From assembly GCF_003751605.1 (NCBI RefSeq), contig NZ_RJVJ01000004.1, positions 1 through 64,000 of the forward strand: 64,000 nt of DNA. Reading direction: 5' to 3'. The position numbers were made by a program, and so were the translations under genes. The DNA is from Kitasatospora cineracea. Its GTDB lineage: Bacteria; Actinomycetota; Actinomycetes; Streptomycetales; Streptomycetaceae. Every line of letters starts with the position of its first letter. The stretch's first letter is position 1. Below are positions 30,992-39,892 of this stretch, piece after piece. The notes beneath the pieces are model-generated. The model was not told where the DNA came from and did no database searches. It saw only the letters and a list, made by a program, of their open reading frames with translations.

Positions 30992-31624
30992 ATGGTCAAA
31001 CAGGAACGTGCACTGCGCACCAGGGAGACCCTGGTCCGCTCCGCGGCGGAGATGTTCCACCAGGAGGGGTTCACGGTCGCCTCGCTCGCCACGATCAGCA
31101 GACGGGCCGGGGTGAGCAACGGTGCGCTGCACTTCCACTTCGCCAACAAGGCCGCGGTGGCGGACGCGGTCGAGGAGTCCGCGCTGGCCCGCCTTCGGGC
31201 CGTCACCGCCGACGGCCCGAAGGCGGCCGACTGCTGCCTGCAGCGGCTGGTCGACGCCACCTACCGGCTCGCCCGGGAGCTGAGCGACGACGTGGTGCTG
31301 CGGGCCGGCTTCGAGCTCGGCGGCGACCCGGCCCGCCCGCCCGGCGTCGACCTGCGCGGGTACTGGCAGCACTGGGTGCGGGAGACGCTCCGGCAGGCGG
31401 GCGAGCGCGGCGAACTGCGCCCGGAGGTGGTGCCGGAGGAGGCCGCGACCGCGGTGGTGGCCGGCACCGTCGGCATGGAGGTGCTGGGCACCCGGCAGCC
31501 GGAGTGGCTCGATCCGCGGACGGTCGGCCGGTTCTGGCGCCTGCTGCTGCCCACCCTGGCCCCCACCGGCCTGCTCGCCACCCTGTCGGCCGACGGCGTG
31601 GACACCGAGGCGCCGGAGGAGTAG
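30992..31624 (+). CDS. TetR-family regulator, butyrolactone-receptor-like, copy 4
   Basis: The 210-residue protein starts VKQERALRTRETLVRSAAEMF, almost the same opening as receptor copy 1 (KQERALRTRAQVLGAAAQAF), and has the HTH ISRRAGVSNGALHFHFANKAAVADAV. The ligand domain includes LVDATYRLARELSDDVVLRAGFEL. Replacement of TKGALY by SNGALH in the recognition helix suggests altered DNA specificity. It is probably a pseudo-receptor. It is cotranscribed with the carboxylase beta subunit and convergent with SARP 2. Confidence 0.85.
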   Translation: MVKQERALRTRETLVRSAAEMFHQEGFTVASLATISRRAGVSNGALHFHFANKAAVADAVEESALARLRAVTADGPKAADCCLQRLVDATYRLARELSDDVVLRAGFELGGDPARPPGVDLRGYWQHWVRETLRQAGERGELRPEVVPEEAATAVVAGTVGMEVLGTRQPEWLDPRTVGRFWRLLLPTLAPTGLLATLSADGVDTEAPEE

Positions 31625-31715
31625 CCCGCCACGGGCGGGGCGGCCGCGGCCCGGGCGGGTCGGTCCGGGCGGCCGGTCCGGGGCCGTCGGCGCGGCCCGG
31701 GCGGCGCGGACGGCC

Positions 31716-32705
31716 TCAGCGCAGCGCCGTCCGCCGGGCGCTGAGCCGCTCGAGGCGGCCGAGCAGTTCCCGCTGGTCCCGGGAGAGCTGTTCGAGGCGG
31801 CTGTTGAGCCGGACCACCTCCTCGCGCAGCGCGCCGACCTCGGCGGCCGCGCCGGCCTCGCCGTCCGGCCCGGTCCGGCCCCCCGCGGCCACCGCCGCGG
31901 CCGGGTACGCCGCCGCGGCGCGGCCGGGCGGCCACGGGCCGGGGACGGGCTCCCGGTGGTCCAGGACCGCCTCCACCCGCTCGCGCAGGATCGGGCCCGG
32001 TTCGACGCCCAGGTCGCGCAGCAGGCGGCGGCGCGCCCGGTCGTACACCCCGATCGCCTCGGCCCGGCGGCCGCACCGGTGCAGCGCGGCCATCAGCAGG
32101 TCGTAGAAGCGCTCCCGCAGCGGGTGGGCGGTGGTCAGTTCCTCGAGTTCGCCGGTGATGCCGTCGCAGCGGTCGGCCCGCAGGCAGGCGTCGTACAGCG
32201 CCTCCAGGGCGACCAGGCGGCTCTCCTCCAGCAGCGAGGCCTCGGCCGAGCAGATCGCGCCGCGTCCGCTGCCCTCCAGGGCGGGGCCGCGCCACAGGGC
32301 CATGGCCTCGCGCAGGGCGTCGGCGGCCAGGCCGGGGTCGGCGCCGGCCAGGGCCCGGCCCTCGGCGACCATCCGGTGGAAGCGCCGGGCGTCGGTGTCG
32401 ATCCGACCGGGCCGCAGCGCGTACCCGAGCGGGCGGGTGACCAGCCACTCGTGCGGCGGTTCGCCGGGGGCGGGCGGGGGCAGCAGGCGGCGCAGCCGGG
32501 CCACGTGGGCCTGCAGGGCGTTGGCGGCGTTGGCCGGGGGGTGCTCGTCCCACAGTTCGTCGACGAGGCGTTCCACCGGCACGACCTGGCCGGCCTTGAC
32601 CACCAGCGCGCCCAGCAGGGCGCGCTGCTTGGCACCGGGGGGCACCACGCCCCGGCCGGTGCTCTCGTCGTACACCTGGACGGGGCCCAGGATTCCGAAC
32701 TCCAT
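31716..32705 (-). CDS. SARP-family (BTAD) regulator 2 with C-terminal coiled coil
   Basis: The 329-residue protein has the SARP winged helix (MEFGILGPVQVYDESTGRGV, AKQRALLGALVVKAGQVVPV, LQAHVARLRRLL) and activation domain to about residue 245. A Gly/Ala/Pro linker follows, then a predicted coiled coil (VGALREEVVRLNSRLEQL and repeats) in the last 50 residues. That tail is absent from the two other SARPs and may mediate oligomerisation or partner contact. It is more divergent than SARP 1 and 3. It is divergent from SARP 3, with 500 bases between that contain an 11-bp-period repeat. Confidence 0.88.
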   Translation of the reverse strand: MEFGILGPVQVYDESTGRGVVPPGAKQRALLGALVVKAGQVVPVERLVDELWDEHPPANAANALQAHVARLRRLLPPPAPGEPPHEWLVTRPLGYALRPGRIDTDARRFHRMVAEGRALAGADPGLAADALREAMALWRGPALEGSGRGAICSAEASLLEESRLVALEALYDACLRADRCDGITGELEELTTAHPLRERFYDLLMAALHRCGRRAEAIGVYDRARRRLLRDLGVEPGPILRERVEAVLDHREPVPGPWPPGRAAAAYPAAAVAAGGRTGPDGEAGAAAEVGALREEVVRLNSRLEQLSRDQRELLGRLERLSARRTALR

Positions 32706-33033
32706 CGCTTCCTCGCACGGGGGGACCGGCGGACCGGGGGGCGGGGGCGCCGGGCGAAGGCGGCTTCCCGAGGGCCGGGAGGGGAATTCCCCGGAGACAG
32801 GACGCTATCGCCCGACCGGGTCCGCGGTCCGCCGTCCGCCAGCGGCTTTCAGGGGGTCGTGGAGGATTTCTCGAGGACGGGCCGCGCCCGACCCGTTCTC
32901 GAGCCCCGGAAATGCCGCCCGGAGGGGCGTCCGGGTGAGGGGAGCGTGAAGGTTCGGGTGCGCGGGAAAGGGCGCCGGGAAGTGTGCGGAAGAACGCACG
33001 TCTTCGCAGGTGGAAGGCTTGTCGGGCGGATTT

Positions 33034-33060
33034 GTCAGCGTGGCGTCAGGGCGGTGTCAG
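33034..33060. promoter_or_regulatory. SARP box: three GTCAG repeats, 11-bp period
   Basis: GTCAG occurs at 33034, 33045 and 33056, exactly 11 bases apart, in the 498-base region between SARP 2 and SARP 3. This periodicity is the hallmark of SARP binding sites. The rest of the gap shows no gene. Confidence 0.7.
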
Positions 33061-33203
33061 GAGAGTTTCGGCGCCCTTCTTGGAGTTTCTCTCGACATTC
33101 ACTAGAGAATGGCTGGCGAACGGATGGTACGCACCCTCGGATCCCTTGCCATCCGCTGGAGGATATGGCGGAGAATGCCCCGAGGCGAAGGGGAGGGGAA
33201 GCC

Positions 33204-34025
33204 ATGAAGATTAAAGTACTGGGCGCTCTGAGTGCCGAAGTCAACGGGATCTCTGTCGTCCCGACGGCGGGGAAGCCCCGCCAGATCCTGGCCTTGTTGG
33301 CCCTGTACCCGGGCCGGGTCGTCCCGGTCCCGACACTCATGGAGGAGATCTGGGGCACCGAGCTGCCGCAGAGTTCCCTGACCACGCTCCAGACCTACAT
33401 CCTCCAGCTGCGCCGCCTGCTGGGCACCGCCATGGGCCCGGACGCGCCGGGCTCCGCCAAGGAGGTGCTGGCCACCCGCTACGGCGGGTACCTGCTGCAG
33501 GTCCCCAGCGAGGCCGTCGACGTCTACACCTACGAACGCCTGCTGCTCGAGGGCAGACAGGCCTTCGAGGACGGCGAGGACGAGACCGCGGCCTCCCGGC
33601 TGCGCGAGGCGCTCGACCTCTGGGAGGGCTCCGCCCTGGTCGACGTGCGGGTCGGCCCCGTCCTCGAGATCGAGGTCATGCGCCTGGAGGAGAGCCGGCT
33701 GGTCGCCCGGGAGCGCCGGATCGACGCCGACCTGCGGCTGGGCCGGCACTCCGAACTGCTCGCCGAACTCACCGACCTGATCGCCCGCCACCCCCAGCAC
33801 GAGGGGCTGCACTCGCAGGCGATGGTCGCGCTCTACCGCTCCGGCCGGCAGGCCGCCGCGCTCGACGTCTACCGCCGGCTGCGCCACCGGCTCATCGAGG
33901 AGCTCGGCGTCGAACCCTCCCCCCAGCTCCAGCGGATGCACCAGGCGATGCTCGTCGTCGACCCGCTGCTGGACACCGCCGCCGGGCCCCGGCGCACCTC
34001 CACCTTCGACCTGTACGCGGCCTGA
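33204..34025 (+). CDS. SARP-family pathway activator 3
   Basis: The 273-residue protein has the same layout as SARP 1: MKIKVLGALSAEVNGISVVP, GKPRQILALLALYPGRVVPV, TTLQTYILQLRRLL, then the activation domain ending at LQRMHQAMLVVDPLLDT. GGGGAGGGGAAGCC precedes the ATG. Triple GTCAG repeats lie about 150 bases upstream. It directly precedes the thioesterase/KS-alpha/KS-beta operon, so it is probably the proximal activator of that operon and perhaps of the angucycline core. No TTA codon is present. Confidence 0.93.
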   Translation: MKIKVLGALSAEVNGISVVPTAGKPRQILALLALYPGRVVPVPTLMEEIWGTELPQSSLTTLQTYILQLRRLLGTAMGPDAPGSAKEVLATRYGGYLLQVPSEAVDVYTYERLLLEGRQAFEDGEDETAASRLREALDLWEGSALVDVRVGPVLEIEVMRLEESRLVARERRIDADLRLGRHSELLAELTDLIARHPQHEGLHSQAMVALYRSGRQAAALDVYRRLRHRLIEELGVEPSPQLQRMHQAMLVVDPLLDTAAGPRRTSTFDLYAA

Positions 34026-34038
34026 GCCCGAACCCGGG

Positions 34039-34054
34039 CCGAGCAGGGCTCGAG
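34039..34054. promoter_or_regulatory. Possible SARP box before the first PKS operon
   Basis: CCGAG at 34039 and TCGAG at 34050 are 11 bases apart, matching the heptamer type at 38710-38747. A third copy is not clear. It lies about 130 bases before the thioesterase start. Confidence 0.4.
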
Positions 34055-34180
34055 GCGGACAGGACAGGCTCGGTCCGCGGACGGCCGCGCCCCCGCGGTG
34101 CCGGCGCAGGCCGCCGCATCCCACGGCCGGCCCCGCGGCTTCCCGGGTGAGGCACCGGCATCGCAGGAGGAGGACCACGG

Positions 34181-34954
34181 ATGACTGCTCTGACGGATGC
34201 CGGCGGGGAGCGGACCACGCTCTACTGCCTCGGCCACGCGGGCGGCGGAGTGGCGGGCTACCGCCGCTGGCCGTCCCTGGTCGGCCCCGACGTCGACGTG
34301 GTGCCCCTCCTGCTGCCCGGCCGCGACGGCCGCCGCCGCGAACCCCGGGTCACCGACCGGGCCGCCCTGCTCGCCGACCTGATGCCGATCCTCACCGAAC
34401 GGGCCGGCACCGGGCCGTACGCGGTGTACGGCCACAGCATGGGCGCCCTGGTCGCGTACACCCTCACCCGGGCGCTCACCGACACCGGCGCGCCGCCCCC
34501 GCTGTTCCTCGCGGTCGGCGCCTGCCTGCCGCCGCACGTGGCCACCGCCCTGGTCAGCGCCGCCGACCTGCCCGACGAGCACCTGCTGCCGATCCTGGAC
34601 CGGCTCGGCTCGCTGCCCGCGGGCGAGATGGCCCGGCCCGGCGGGCTGTGGCACCGCGCCGTGCTGCCCGTGCTCCGCGACGACCTGCGGCTGGCCGGCT
34701 CGCTGCGCCAGGCCGCGCTGGACTCCGTCACCGGCGGCCAGGTGGACACCCCCGTGCTGGTCTTCGCCGGCCGCGACGACCCGCTGGCCGTGCCCGCGCT
34801 GCTCGAGGAGTGGCGGGGCTGGGCCACCGGGCGGGTCGAGGCGCGCACCGTCGACGGCGACCACTTCTTCGTCGGCACCCCCGAACTGCCGCGCCTGGTC
34901 GGCCAGGCCTGCCGAGACCGGGCCGCCGCCCTGGCCCCCGGAGGCCGGCGGTGA
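34181..34954 (+). CDS. Type II thioesterase
   Basis: The 257-residue alpha/beta hydrolase has the type II thioesterase pattern: LYCLGHAGGGVAGYRRW at the N-terminus, the nucleophile elbow GHSMGALVAY (Ser about 86), Asp in FAGRDDPLAVP and His in VDGDHFF. Such enzymes clear misprimed or stalled acyl groups from carrier proteins, and some release products. AGGAGGAGGACCACGG precedes the ATG. The stop overlaps the GTG of KS-alpha, so it is the first gene of a coupled operon. Type II thioesterases are more usual beside type I PKS or NRPS genes than in aromatic clusters. Confidence 0.87.
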   Translation: MTALTDAGGERTTLYCLGHAGGGVAGYRRWPSLVGPDVDVVPLLLPGRDGRRREPRVTDRAALLADLMPILTERAGTGPYAVYGHSMGALVAYTLTRALTDTGAPPPLFLAVGACLPPHVATALVSAADLPDEHLLPILDRLGSLPAGEMARPGGLWHRAVLPVLRDDLRLAGSLRQAALDSVTGGQVDTPVLVFAGRDDPLAVPALLEEWRGWATGRVEARTVDGDHFFVGTPELPRLVGQACRDRAAALAPGGRR

Positions 34955-36222
34955 GGCGCGTCGTCATCACCGGCATCGGCGTCGTCGCCCCCGGCGGGAT
35001 CGGCGCCGGGAACTTCTGGAACCTGCTGACCTCCGGCCGCACCGCGACCCGGGGCATCACCATCTTCGACGCCTCCGCCTACCGCTCGCGGATCGCCGCC
35101 GAGGTCGACTTCGACCCCACCGCGCACGGCTTCACCCTCGCCGACACCGAACGGCTCGACCGGACCGCCCAGTTCGCGCTGGTCAGCGCCCGCGAGGCGA
35201 TCGCCGACAGCGGCATCGCCGACAGCATCGCCGCCGACCCGCTGCGCTGCGGCGTCACCCTGGGCAGCGCCGTCGGCTGCGTCACCGGCCTGGCCACCCA
35301 GTACGCGCTGCTCAGCGACTACGGCGCCGCCTGGACGGTGGACCACACCCAGGCCACCGACGTCCTCTACGACTACCTCGTGCCCAGCTCGGTCGCCGCC
35401 GCCGTGGCCCGGGACAGCTGGGCGCAGGGGCCGGTCGGCCTGGTCTCCAGCGGCTGCACCTCGGGCCTGGACGCGATCGGCCACGCCGCCGAACTGATCC
35501 GCGACGGCAGCACCGACGTGATGATCGCCGGCGGCGCCGAGGCGCCGATCTCCCCGATCGCCATGGCCTGCTTCGACCGGATCCAGCTCACCAGCCCGCG
35601 CAACGAGGAACCCGGGACGGCCTCCCGCCCCTTCGACCGCACCCGCGACGGCTTCGTGCTCGGCGAGGGCTCCGCCGTCGTCATCCTCGAGGAGCTCTCG
35701 CACGCCCGCCGCCGCGGCGCCCACGCCTACGCCGAGCTGTCCGGCTTCGCCACGTACACCAGCGCGCACCACATGACCGGGCTGCGCCCCGACGGGCAGG
35801 AGATGGCCGGCGCGATCCGGGCCGCGCTCGACGAGGCCCGGCTGAACCCGGTGGACGTCGACTACATCAACGCGCACGGCGCCGGCACCCGGCACAACGA
35901 CCGGCACGAGACGCACGCGCTCAAGCTCGGCCTCGGCGATCACGCCCGGCGCGTCCCGATCAGCTCCATCAAGTCGATGATCGGGCACGCGCTCGGCGCC
36001 GCCGGCGCCCTGGACGTGGTGGCCGGCGTGCTGGCCATCGCCCGCAGCACCGTGCCGCCCACCGCGAACCTGCACCGGCCCGACCCGATCTGCGACCTCG
36101 ACTACACCCCGCTGATCGCCCGCGAGCAGCGCACCAGCACCGTGCTCAGCGTCGCCAGCGGCTTCGGCGGCTTCCACACCGCCGCCGTGCTGACCCGGCC
36201 CCGGCTGCAGGAGGCGGCGTGA
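34951..36222 (+). CDS. Type II PKS ketosynthase alpha, set 1
   Basis: The 423-residue KS has the catalytic Cys about 169 in SSGCTSGLDA and His about 309 (NAHGAGT) and 346 (SMIGHALGAAG). The aromatic-PKS landmarks [19 protein letters not shown] and MTGLRPDG are also present. It forms a heterodimer with the KS-beta encoded next and condenses malonyl units on an ACP. GTG start and ATGA/GTGA-type overlaps link it to the thioesterase and KS-beta. It is clearly diverged from KS-alpha set 2 (50169-51440). No ACP or ketoreductase follows in this set, so it must borrow an ACP. Confidence 0.95.
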   Translation: MRRVVITGIGVVAPGGIGAGNFWNLLTSGRTATRGITIFDASAYRSRIAAEVDFDPTAHGFTLADTERLDRTAQFALVSAREAIADSGIADSIAADPLRCGVTLGSAVGCVTGLATQYALLSDYGAAWTVDHTQATDVLYDYLVPSSVAAAVARDSWAQGPVGLVSSGCTSGLDAIGHAAELIRDGSTDVMIAGGAEAPISPIAMACFDRIQLTSPRNEEPGTASRPFDRTRDGFVLGEGSAVVILEELSHARRRGAHAYAELSGFATYTSAHHMTGLRPDGQEMAGAIRAALDEARLNPVDVDYINAHGAGTRHNDRHETHALKLGLGDHARRVPISSIKSMIGHALGAAGALDVVAGVLAIARSTVPPTANLHRPDPICDLDYTPLIAREQRTSTVLSVASGFGGFHTAAVLTRPRLQEAA

Positions 36223-37451
36223 ACGGGGGACGGACCGAGGACGCCGAGGTGGTCGTCACCGGCATCGGCGTCGCCGCGCCCAACGGGCTCGGCACCGACA
36301 CCTGGTGGAAGAGCCTGCTGGCCGGCCGCGGCGGCATCGCCCCGATCACCCGCTTCGACGCCTCCGGCTACCCCGTGCGGATCGCCGGCGAGGTCCGCGA
36401 CTTCGTGGACGAGGAGCACGTCTCCAGCCGGCTGCTGCCCAGCACCGACCGGGCCACCCGGCTCGGACTGGCCGCCGCCCGCGAAGCGATGGCCGACTCC
36501 GGCGCCACCCCGACCGACCGGCACGGCCACCTCGCCGGAGTCGTCACCGGCAGCGCCACCGGCGGCACCGAGTTCGGCCAGCGCGGCCTCGAGGCGCTCT
36601 GGGGCCGGGGCGCCAAGTACGTCAGCGCCTACCAGTCCTCCGCCTGGTTCCACGCCGCGCACACCGGCCAGATCGCCATCCAGCACCGGCTCCGCGGCCC
36701 CGCCACCGCCGTGGTCAGCGAACAGGCCGGCGGCCTCGACGCGATCGCCCGGGCCCGCCGCGAGATCCGCCGGGGCGCCGCCCTCATGGTGGCCGGCGGC
36801 GTCGACTCCGCGCTGTGCCCCTGGGGCTGGGCCGCCCTGCTGGCCGACGGCCGGCTCAGCACCGCCACCGACCCGCAGCGCGCCTACCTGCCCTTCGACC
36901 CCGCCGCGAGCGGCCACGTCGCGGGCGAGGGCGGCGCGCTGCTCGTCCTCGAGGACGCCCGGGCGGCCGCCGAACGCGGCGCCGCCCGCTACGGCGCGGT
37001 GGCCGGCTGCGCCGCCACCTTCGACGGCGTACCCGGCCGCCCCCGGCTCAAGGAGGCCGCCGAACTGGCCCTGGCCGACGCCGGAGTGACCCCGCAGCAG
37101 ATCGGCGCGGTCTTCGCCGACGGGGCCGGCAACCGGGCCGAGGACCGGGCCGAGGCGGCCGCGCTGGCCGACCTGTTCGGGCCGCACGGAGTGCCGGTCA
37201 CCGCGCCCAAGTCGATGACCGGCCGGCTCGGCGCGGGCGGCTCCGCGCTCGACGTGGCCGCCGCGCTGCTCGCGCTGCGCGACGGGCTGCTGCCGCCGAC
37301 CACCGGCACGGTGCGGACCGCGGCCGACTGCCCGCTCGACCTGGTCGTCGGGGAGCCCCGGGAGTTGCCGGGGCTGCGCCACGTCCTGGTGCTGGCCCGC
37401 GGCCGGGGCGGGTTCAACTCGGCGCTGGTGGTCCGGGCGGCCGCGGCGTGA
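36219..37451 (+). CDS. Type II PKS chain-length factor (KS-beta), set 1
   Basis: The 410-residue protein aligns with KS-alpha but replaces the active-site Cys by Gln about 169 in VSEQAGGLDA, the normal chain-length-factor residue. It lacks the catalytic His of HGxGT (ADGAG instead). It controls polyketide length as a heterodimer with KS-alpha. GTG 36219 overlaps the KS-alpha stop. A large hairpin follows about 90 bases after the stop, ending the operon. Chain length cannot be read reliably from the sequence here. Confidence 0.95.
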   Translation: MNGGRTEDAEVVVTGIGVAAPNGLGTDTWWKSLLAGRGGIAPITRFDASGYPVRIAGEVRDFVDEEHVSSRLLPSTDRATRLGLAAAREAMADSGATPTDRHGHLAGVVTGSATGGTEFGQRGLEALWGRGAKYVSAYQSSAWFHAAHTGQIAIQHRLRGPATAVVSEQAGGLDAIARARREIRRGAALMVAGGVDSALCPWGWAALLADGRLSTATDPQRAYLPFDPAASGHVAGEGGALLVLEDARAAAERGAARYGAVAGCAATFDGVPGRPRLKEAAELALADAGVTPQQIGAVFADGAGNRAEDRAEAAALADLFGPHGVPVTAPKSMTGRLGAGGSALDVAAALLALRDGLLPPTTGTVRTAADCPLDLVVGEPRELPGLRHVLVLARGRGGFNSALVVRAAAA

Positions 37452-37539
37452 ACGGGACGAGCGGCTCGGGCGCCCGCGCCGTGGAGGGTTCGAGCCGCTG
37501 AGGCCCCCGGCCCGGGGCATGCGGTCCACGCGCACGCGT

Positions 37540-37610
37540 ACCCGGCCGCGGGCGGACGGTGCCGCGACCCGCCGTCATCGGGTCGCGGCGCCGTCCGTCC
37601 GCGGCCGGGT
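37540..37610. terminator. Long hairpin terminator after the first PKS operon
   Basis: Arms of about 31 bases (start ACCCGGCCGCGG) with two mismatches around a 9-base loop, 90 bases after KS-beta. Confidence 0.8.
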
Positions 37611-37964
37611 GCGGTGTTTCGGAGCCGGAGTGAAGTCCCATGCTCAGATGGAGAGTTGAGGGCAGCTTAGGTGGAGATGGCGAGCGCTGGTCGTGAAGCC
37701 ACTTCTTCGGTTGGGGCATTGATGGCTGCACCGGCGGTGGTCACGAGAGCCCGGTGAAGTCGACCGCGCGGAGCCGGAGTTGAGGTCTCAGCAGGCGAAT
37801 CCGCCCGCGTGGGCCGGGTGTCGGGGCCCGCGCGGGCGGCGGCAGCAGCCGTCGGGCGCTAAATGTTCTGTCCGGCCGATCTTGCCGGGCGCCAAGGGAT
37901 ACCCCCCAGCCCCCTGGGGGCTGGGGGAGCCGCGCGCTGATCCGACAGGATCGACCGGGCAGAC
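37611..37964. other. Intergenic DNA with a G/C hairpin
   Basis: No gene is convincing. At 37903-37927 CCCCCAGCCCCC pairs with its complement around a single T, a compact repeat seen widely in Streptomyces intergenic DNA. It could terminate the small leftward gene at 37965-38234. Confidence 0.5.
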
Positions 37965-38234
37965 CTAGGCGAAGTCGCCCGCCCGGGTGGGCTGCTGGAG
38001 TTCGCGGCGGAGCCGGCGTTCGAGGGCGGTCAGCGGGAGGTCGGGGCGGAGCTGTTCGGGGTGGCCGGGCGGGGGGCCGAAGACCGGGGCCGCGGTGAGG
38101 GGGAGGGTGCTGTCGGGGTGGCGCAGGGCGAGGTCGTGGGGGTCGTTGCTCTCGCCGGTGTGCAGGAGGCCGAGGGTCACCAGCCCGTCCCAGAAGGAGC
38201 GGACGAAACGCCAGGGCAGCAGCAGGACACGCAT
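37965..38234 (-). CDS. Small conserved-looking protein, possibly DUF6059-like
   Basis: The 89-residue protein begins MRVLLLPWRFVRSFWDGLVT, an N-terminal amphipathic or membrane-associating helix, followed by LGLLHTGE and a Pro-rich acidic tail with LTALERRLRRELQ. GGAGGCGTTC precedes the ATG, supporting translation. The opening resembles small DUF6059-type proteins often found beside SARP genes, but I hold that loosely. It sits alone between hairpins, oriented against the flanking polyketide operons. Function unknown. Confidence 0.55.
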   Translation of the reverse strand: MRVLLLPWRFVRSFWDGLVTLGLLHTGESNDPHDLALRHPDSTLPLTAAPVFGPPPGHPEQLRPDLPLTALERRLRRELQQPTRAGDFA

Positions 38235-38266
38235 GAACGCCTCCGGGAGGGGGCCGGGGCGGCACG

Positions 38267-38313
38267 CGCGGGGCCGTCCACCGGTACGGGGGAGACCGGT
38301 GGACGGCCCCGCG
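38267..38313. terminator. Hairpin in the leader region, terminator or attenuator
   Basis: Arms of 19 bases containing GGGGCCGTCCACCGGT around a 9-base loop, 30 bases upstream of the small gene at 37965. No gene ends nearby, so its role is unclear. Confidence 0.5.
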
Positions 38314-38709
38314 GCGCGGGCGGCCTCGGTGAGGAGGCCGCTCCGGGTGCCGCGGCACGGTGTCCACCGGGGAGGGCACCGCCGGGGGCTGCCCGTGTGA
38401 CCGAGTGTCGGCCCCGGGGCTGGACGTCCTCTCGAGCCCGGCGGGTGGACGGCTCGGGGCCCGGCGGTGGATCGGCCGGGCCGTTCCGGAGCGGCGCTGG
38501 AGCGGCGGGGCGGTGCGGAGCCGCCGGGCGCAGGCCGCGGAGCCGGCTCCGGCGGGATGCGGGCGGGGGCGGGCGAGTGGTCGCTGCGGTGGTGGCGGGA
38601 GGGTGGTGGGGCGGACGGGGGTGGCGGGGAGGGCGGGATCCCGGCCGGGGCGCGGTGGCGGCGGTCCCGGGCGGTAAGGGTCAGTCCCGGAGAGCGGGGG
38701 TGACGCTTT

Positions 38710-38747
38710 CCGAGGCGCGCTCGAGCGCGCGTCGAGGAGATCCCGAG
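38710..38747. promoter_or_regulatory. SARP box: four (C/T)CGAG repeats, 11-bp period
   Basis: CCGAG 38710, TCGAG 38721, TCGAG 38732 and CCGAG 38743 are spaced exactly 11 bases. They lie about 190 bases before the aromatase/cyclase operon. The surrounding 38314-38935 shows no convincing gene. Confidence 0.75.
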
Positions 38748-38935
38748 GGGTTCCGGACAGGCTCCTTGGGGCGGGCTCCGGTCGAGGGCCGGCGGCGGCC
38801 CGGACTTCCCCCGTGGCGGGCGCCGTCTGCCTCGGACGGCCCGCCCGGGTCCGGCAGTGCCGGCCGGGCGCCCGCCGGCCGGAACGGCGAGGCGGCCGGC
38901 TCCGGCGGAGTATCCAGACGAGGAGGGTGTGGGAG

Positions 38936-39892
38936 ATGGCGGATGCGCGAGTGCACCACATGATCCACGAGGTGGTCGCCGCGGCCCCGGCCGGGGTGGT
39001 GTACGGGCTGATCGCGGATGCCACCCGGTGGCCGCTGTTCTTCCCGCCCTGCGTGCACGTCGAGCAGCTCGACTTCGACGGGACGCGGGAGCGGCTGCGG
39101 ATGTGGGTCACGGCGGGCGACGAGATCAAGTCCTGGGTGTCCAGCAGGTACCTGGACGTGGAACGGCTCCAGGTCGAGTTCACCATGGACCTGCCCGCCG
39201 CCCCCGCCGAGTCGATGGTCGGCATCTGGGCGGTCGAGCCGCTCGGCGACAGCAGCTGCCGGGTGACGCTGGAGCACGCCTTCACCGTCGCCGACGACGA
39301 CCCCGGGGCCGCGGCCTGGGTCGAGGCCGCCACGGTGGCCAACAGCTCGTCCCAGCTGGACCGGCTCGCCGACATCGCCGAGCGCTGGGCCCGCCTGGAC
39401 GACCTGGTGTGGTCCTTCGAGGACGTCGTGCACGTCAACGCCCCGGCGGAGCTGGTCTTCGACTTCCTCTACCGGGTGGAGAACTGGCCCGCCGGGCTGC
39501 CGCACGTCAACCGGATCGACCTGGCCGAGGACGCGCCGGGCGTGCAGCGGGTCTCGATGGGCAGCCTGTCGCTGGACGGCGGGGCGCACTCCACCGAGTC
39601 GGTGCGGATCTGCTTCCCGGGCGCCCAGCGCATCGTCTACAAGCAGACCCACACCTCCCCGCTGATGGCCGCGCACTCCGGCGAGTGGTCGATCGAGCCC
39701 GACGAGACCGGCGTCAACCTGATCTCCCGGCACGACGTGCTGCTCCGCGAGGAGGCCGTCGAGCAGGTGCTGGGCCGCGGCGCGGACGCCCTCGACGCGG
39801 GCCGCCACCTGGGCGAGGCCCTCGGGCAGGCCAGTCTGACCGTGCTGCGCCACGCCACCCAGTACGCCCTCGACTCGGTCCGGGTCCTGTGA
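38936..39892 (+). CDS. Didomain polyketide aromatase/cyclase, set 1
   Basis: The 318-residue protein has two START/Bet v1-like (SRPBCC) halves. MADARVHHMIHEVVAAAPAG begins the first, with WPLFFPPCVHVEQL. The second begins FEDVVHVNAPAELVFDFLYR, with WPAGLPHVNRIDL. Such didomain enzymes catalyse first-ring cyclisation and aromatisation of reduced polyketides (as in angucycline and actinorhodin pathways). GAGGGTGTGGGAG precedes ATG 38936. It is a clear paralogue of 53799-54743, making a second copy of this function. Its stop overlaps the start of the acyl-CoA dehydrogenase gene. Confidence 0.9.
   Translation: MADARVHHMIHEVVAAAPAGVVYGLIADATRWPLFFPPCVHVEQLDFDGTRERLRMWVTAGDEIKSWVSSRYLDVERLQVEFTMDLPAAPAESMVGIWAVEPLGDSSCRVTLEHAFTVADDDPGAAAWVEAATVANSSSQLDRLADIAERWARLDDLVWSFEDVVHVNAPAELVFDFLYRVENWPAGLPHVNRIDLAEDAPGVQRVSMGSLSLDGGAHSTESVRICFPGAQRIVYKQTHTSPLMAAHSGEWSIEPDETGVNLISRHDVLLREEAVEQVLGRGADALDAGRHLGEALGQASLTVLRHATQYALDSVRVL

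Noticed and set aside
37903-37927. Recombination or attachment site
   Set aside because: The compact CCCCCAGCCCCC hairpin is a common Streptomyces intergenic repeat and has no partner copy in the window.
37741-39438. 565-codon minus-strand frame
   Set aside because: It spans the real aromatase gene in antisense and intergenic DNA. The composition is Pro/Arg/Ser-rich without domain features.
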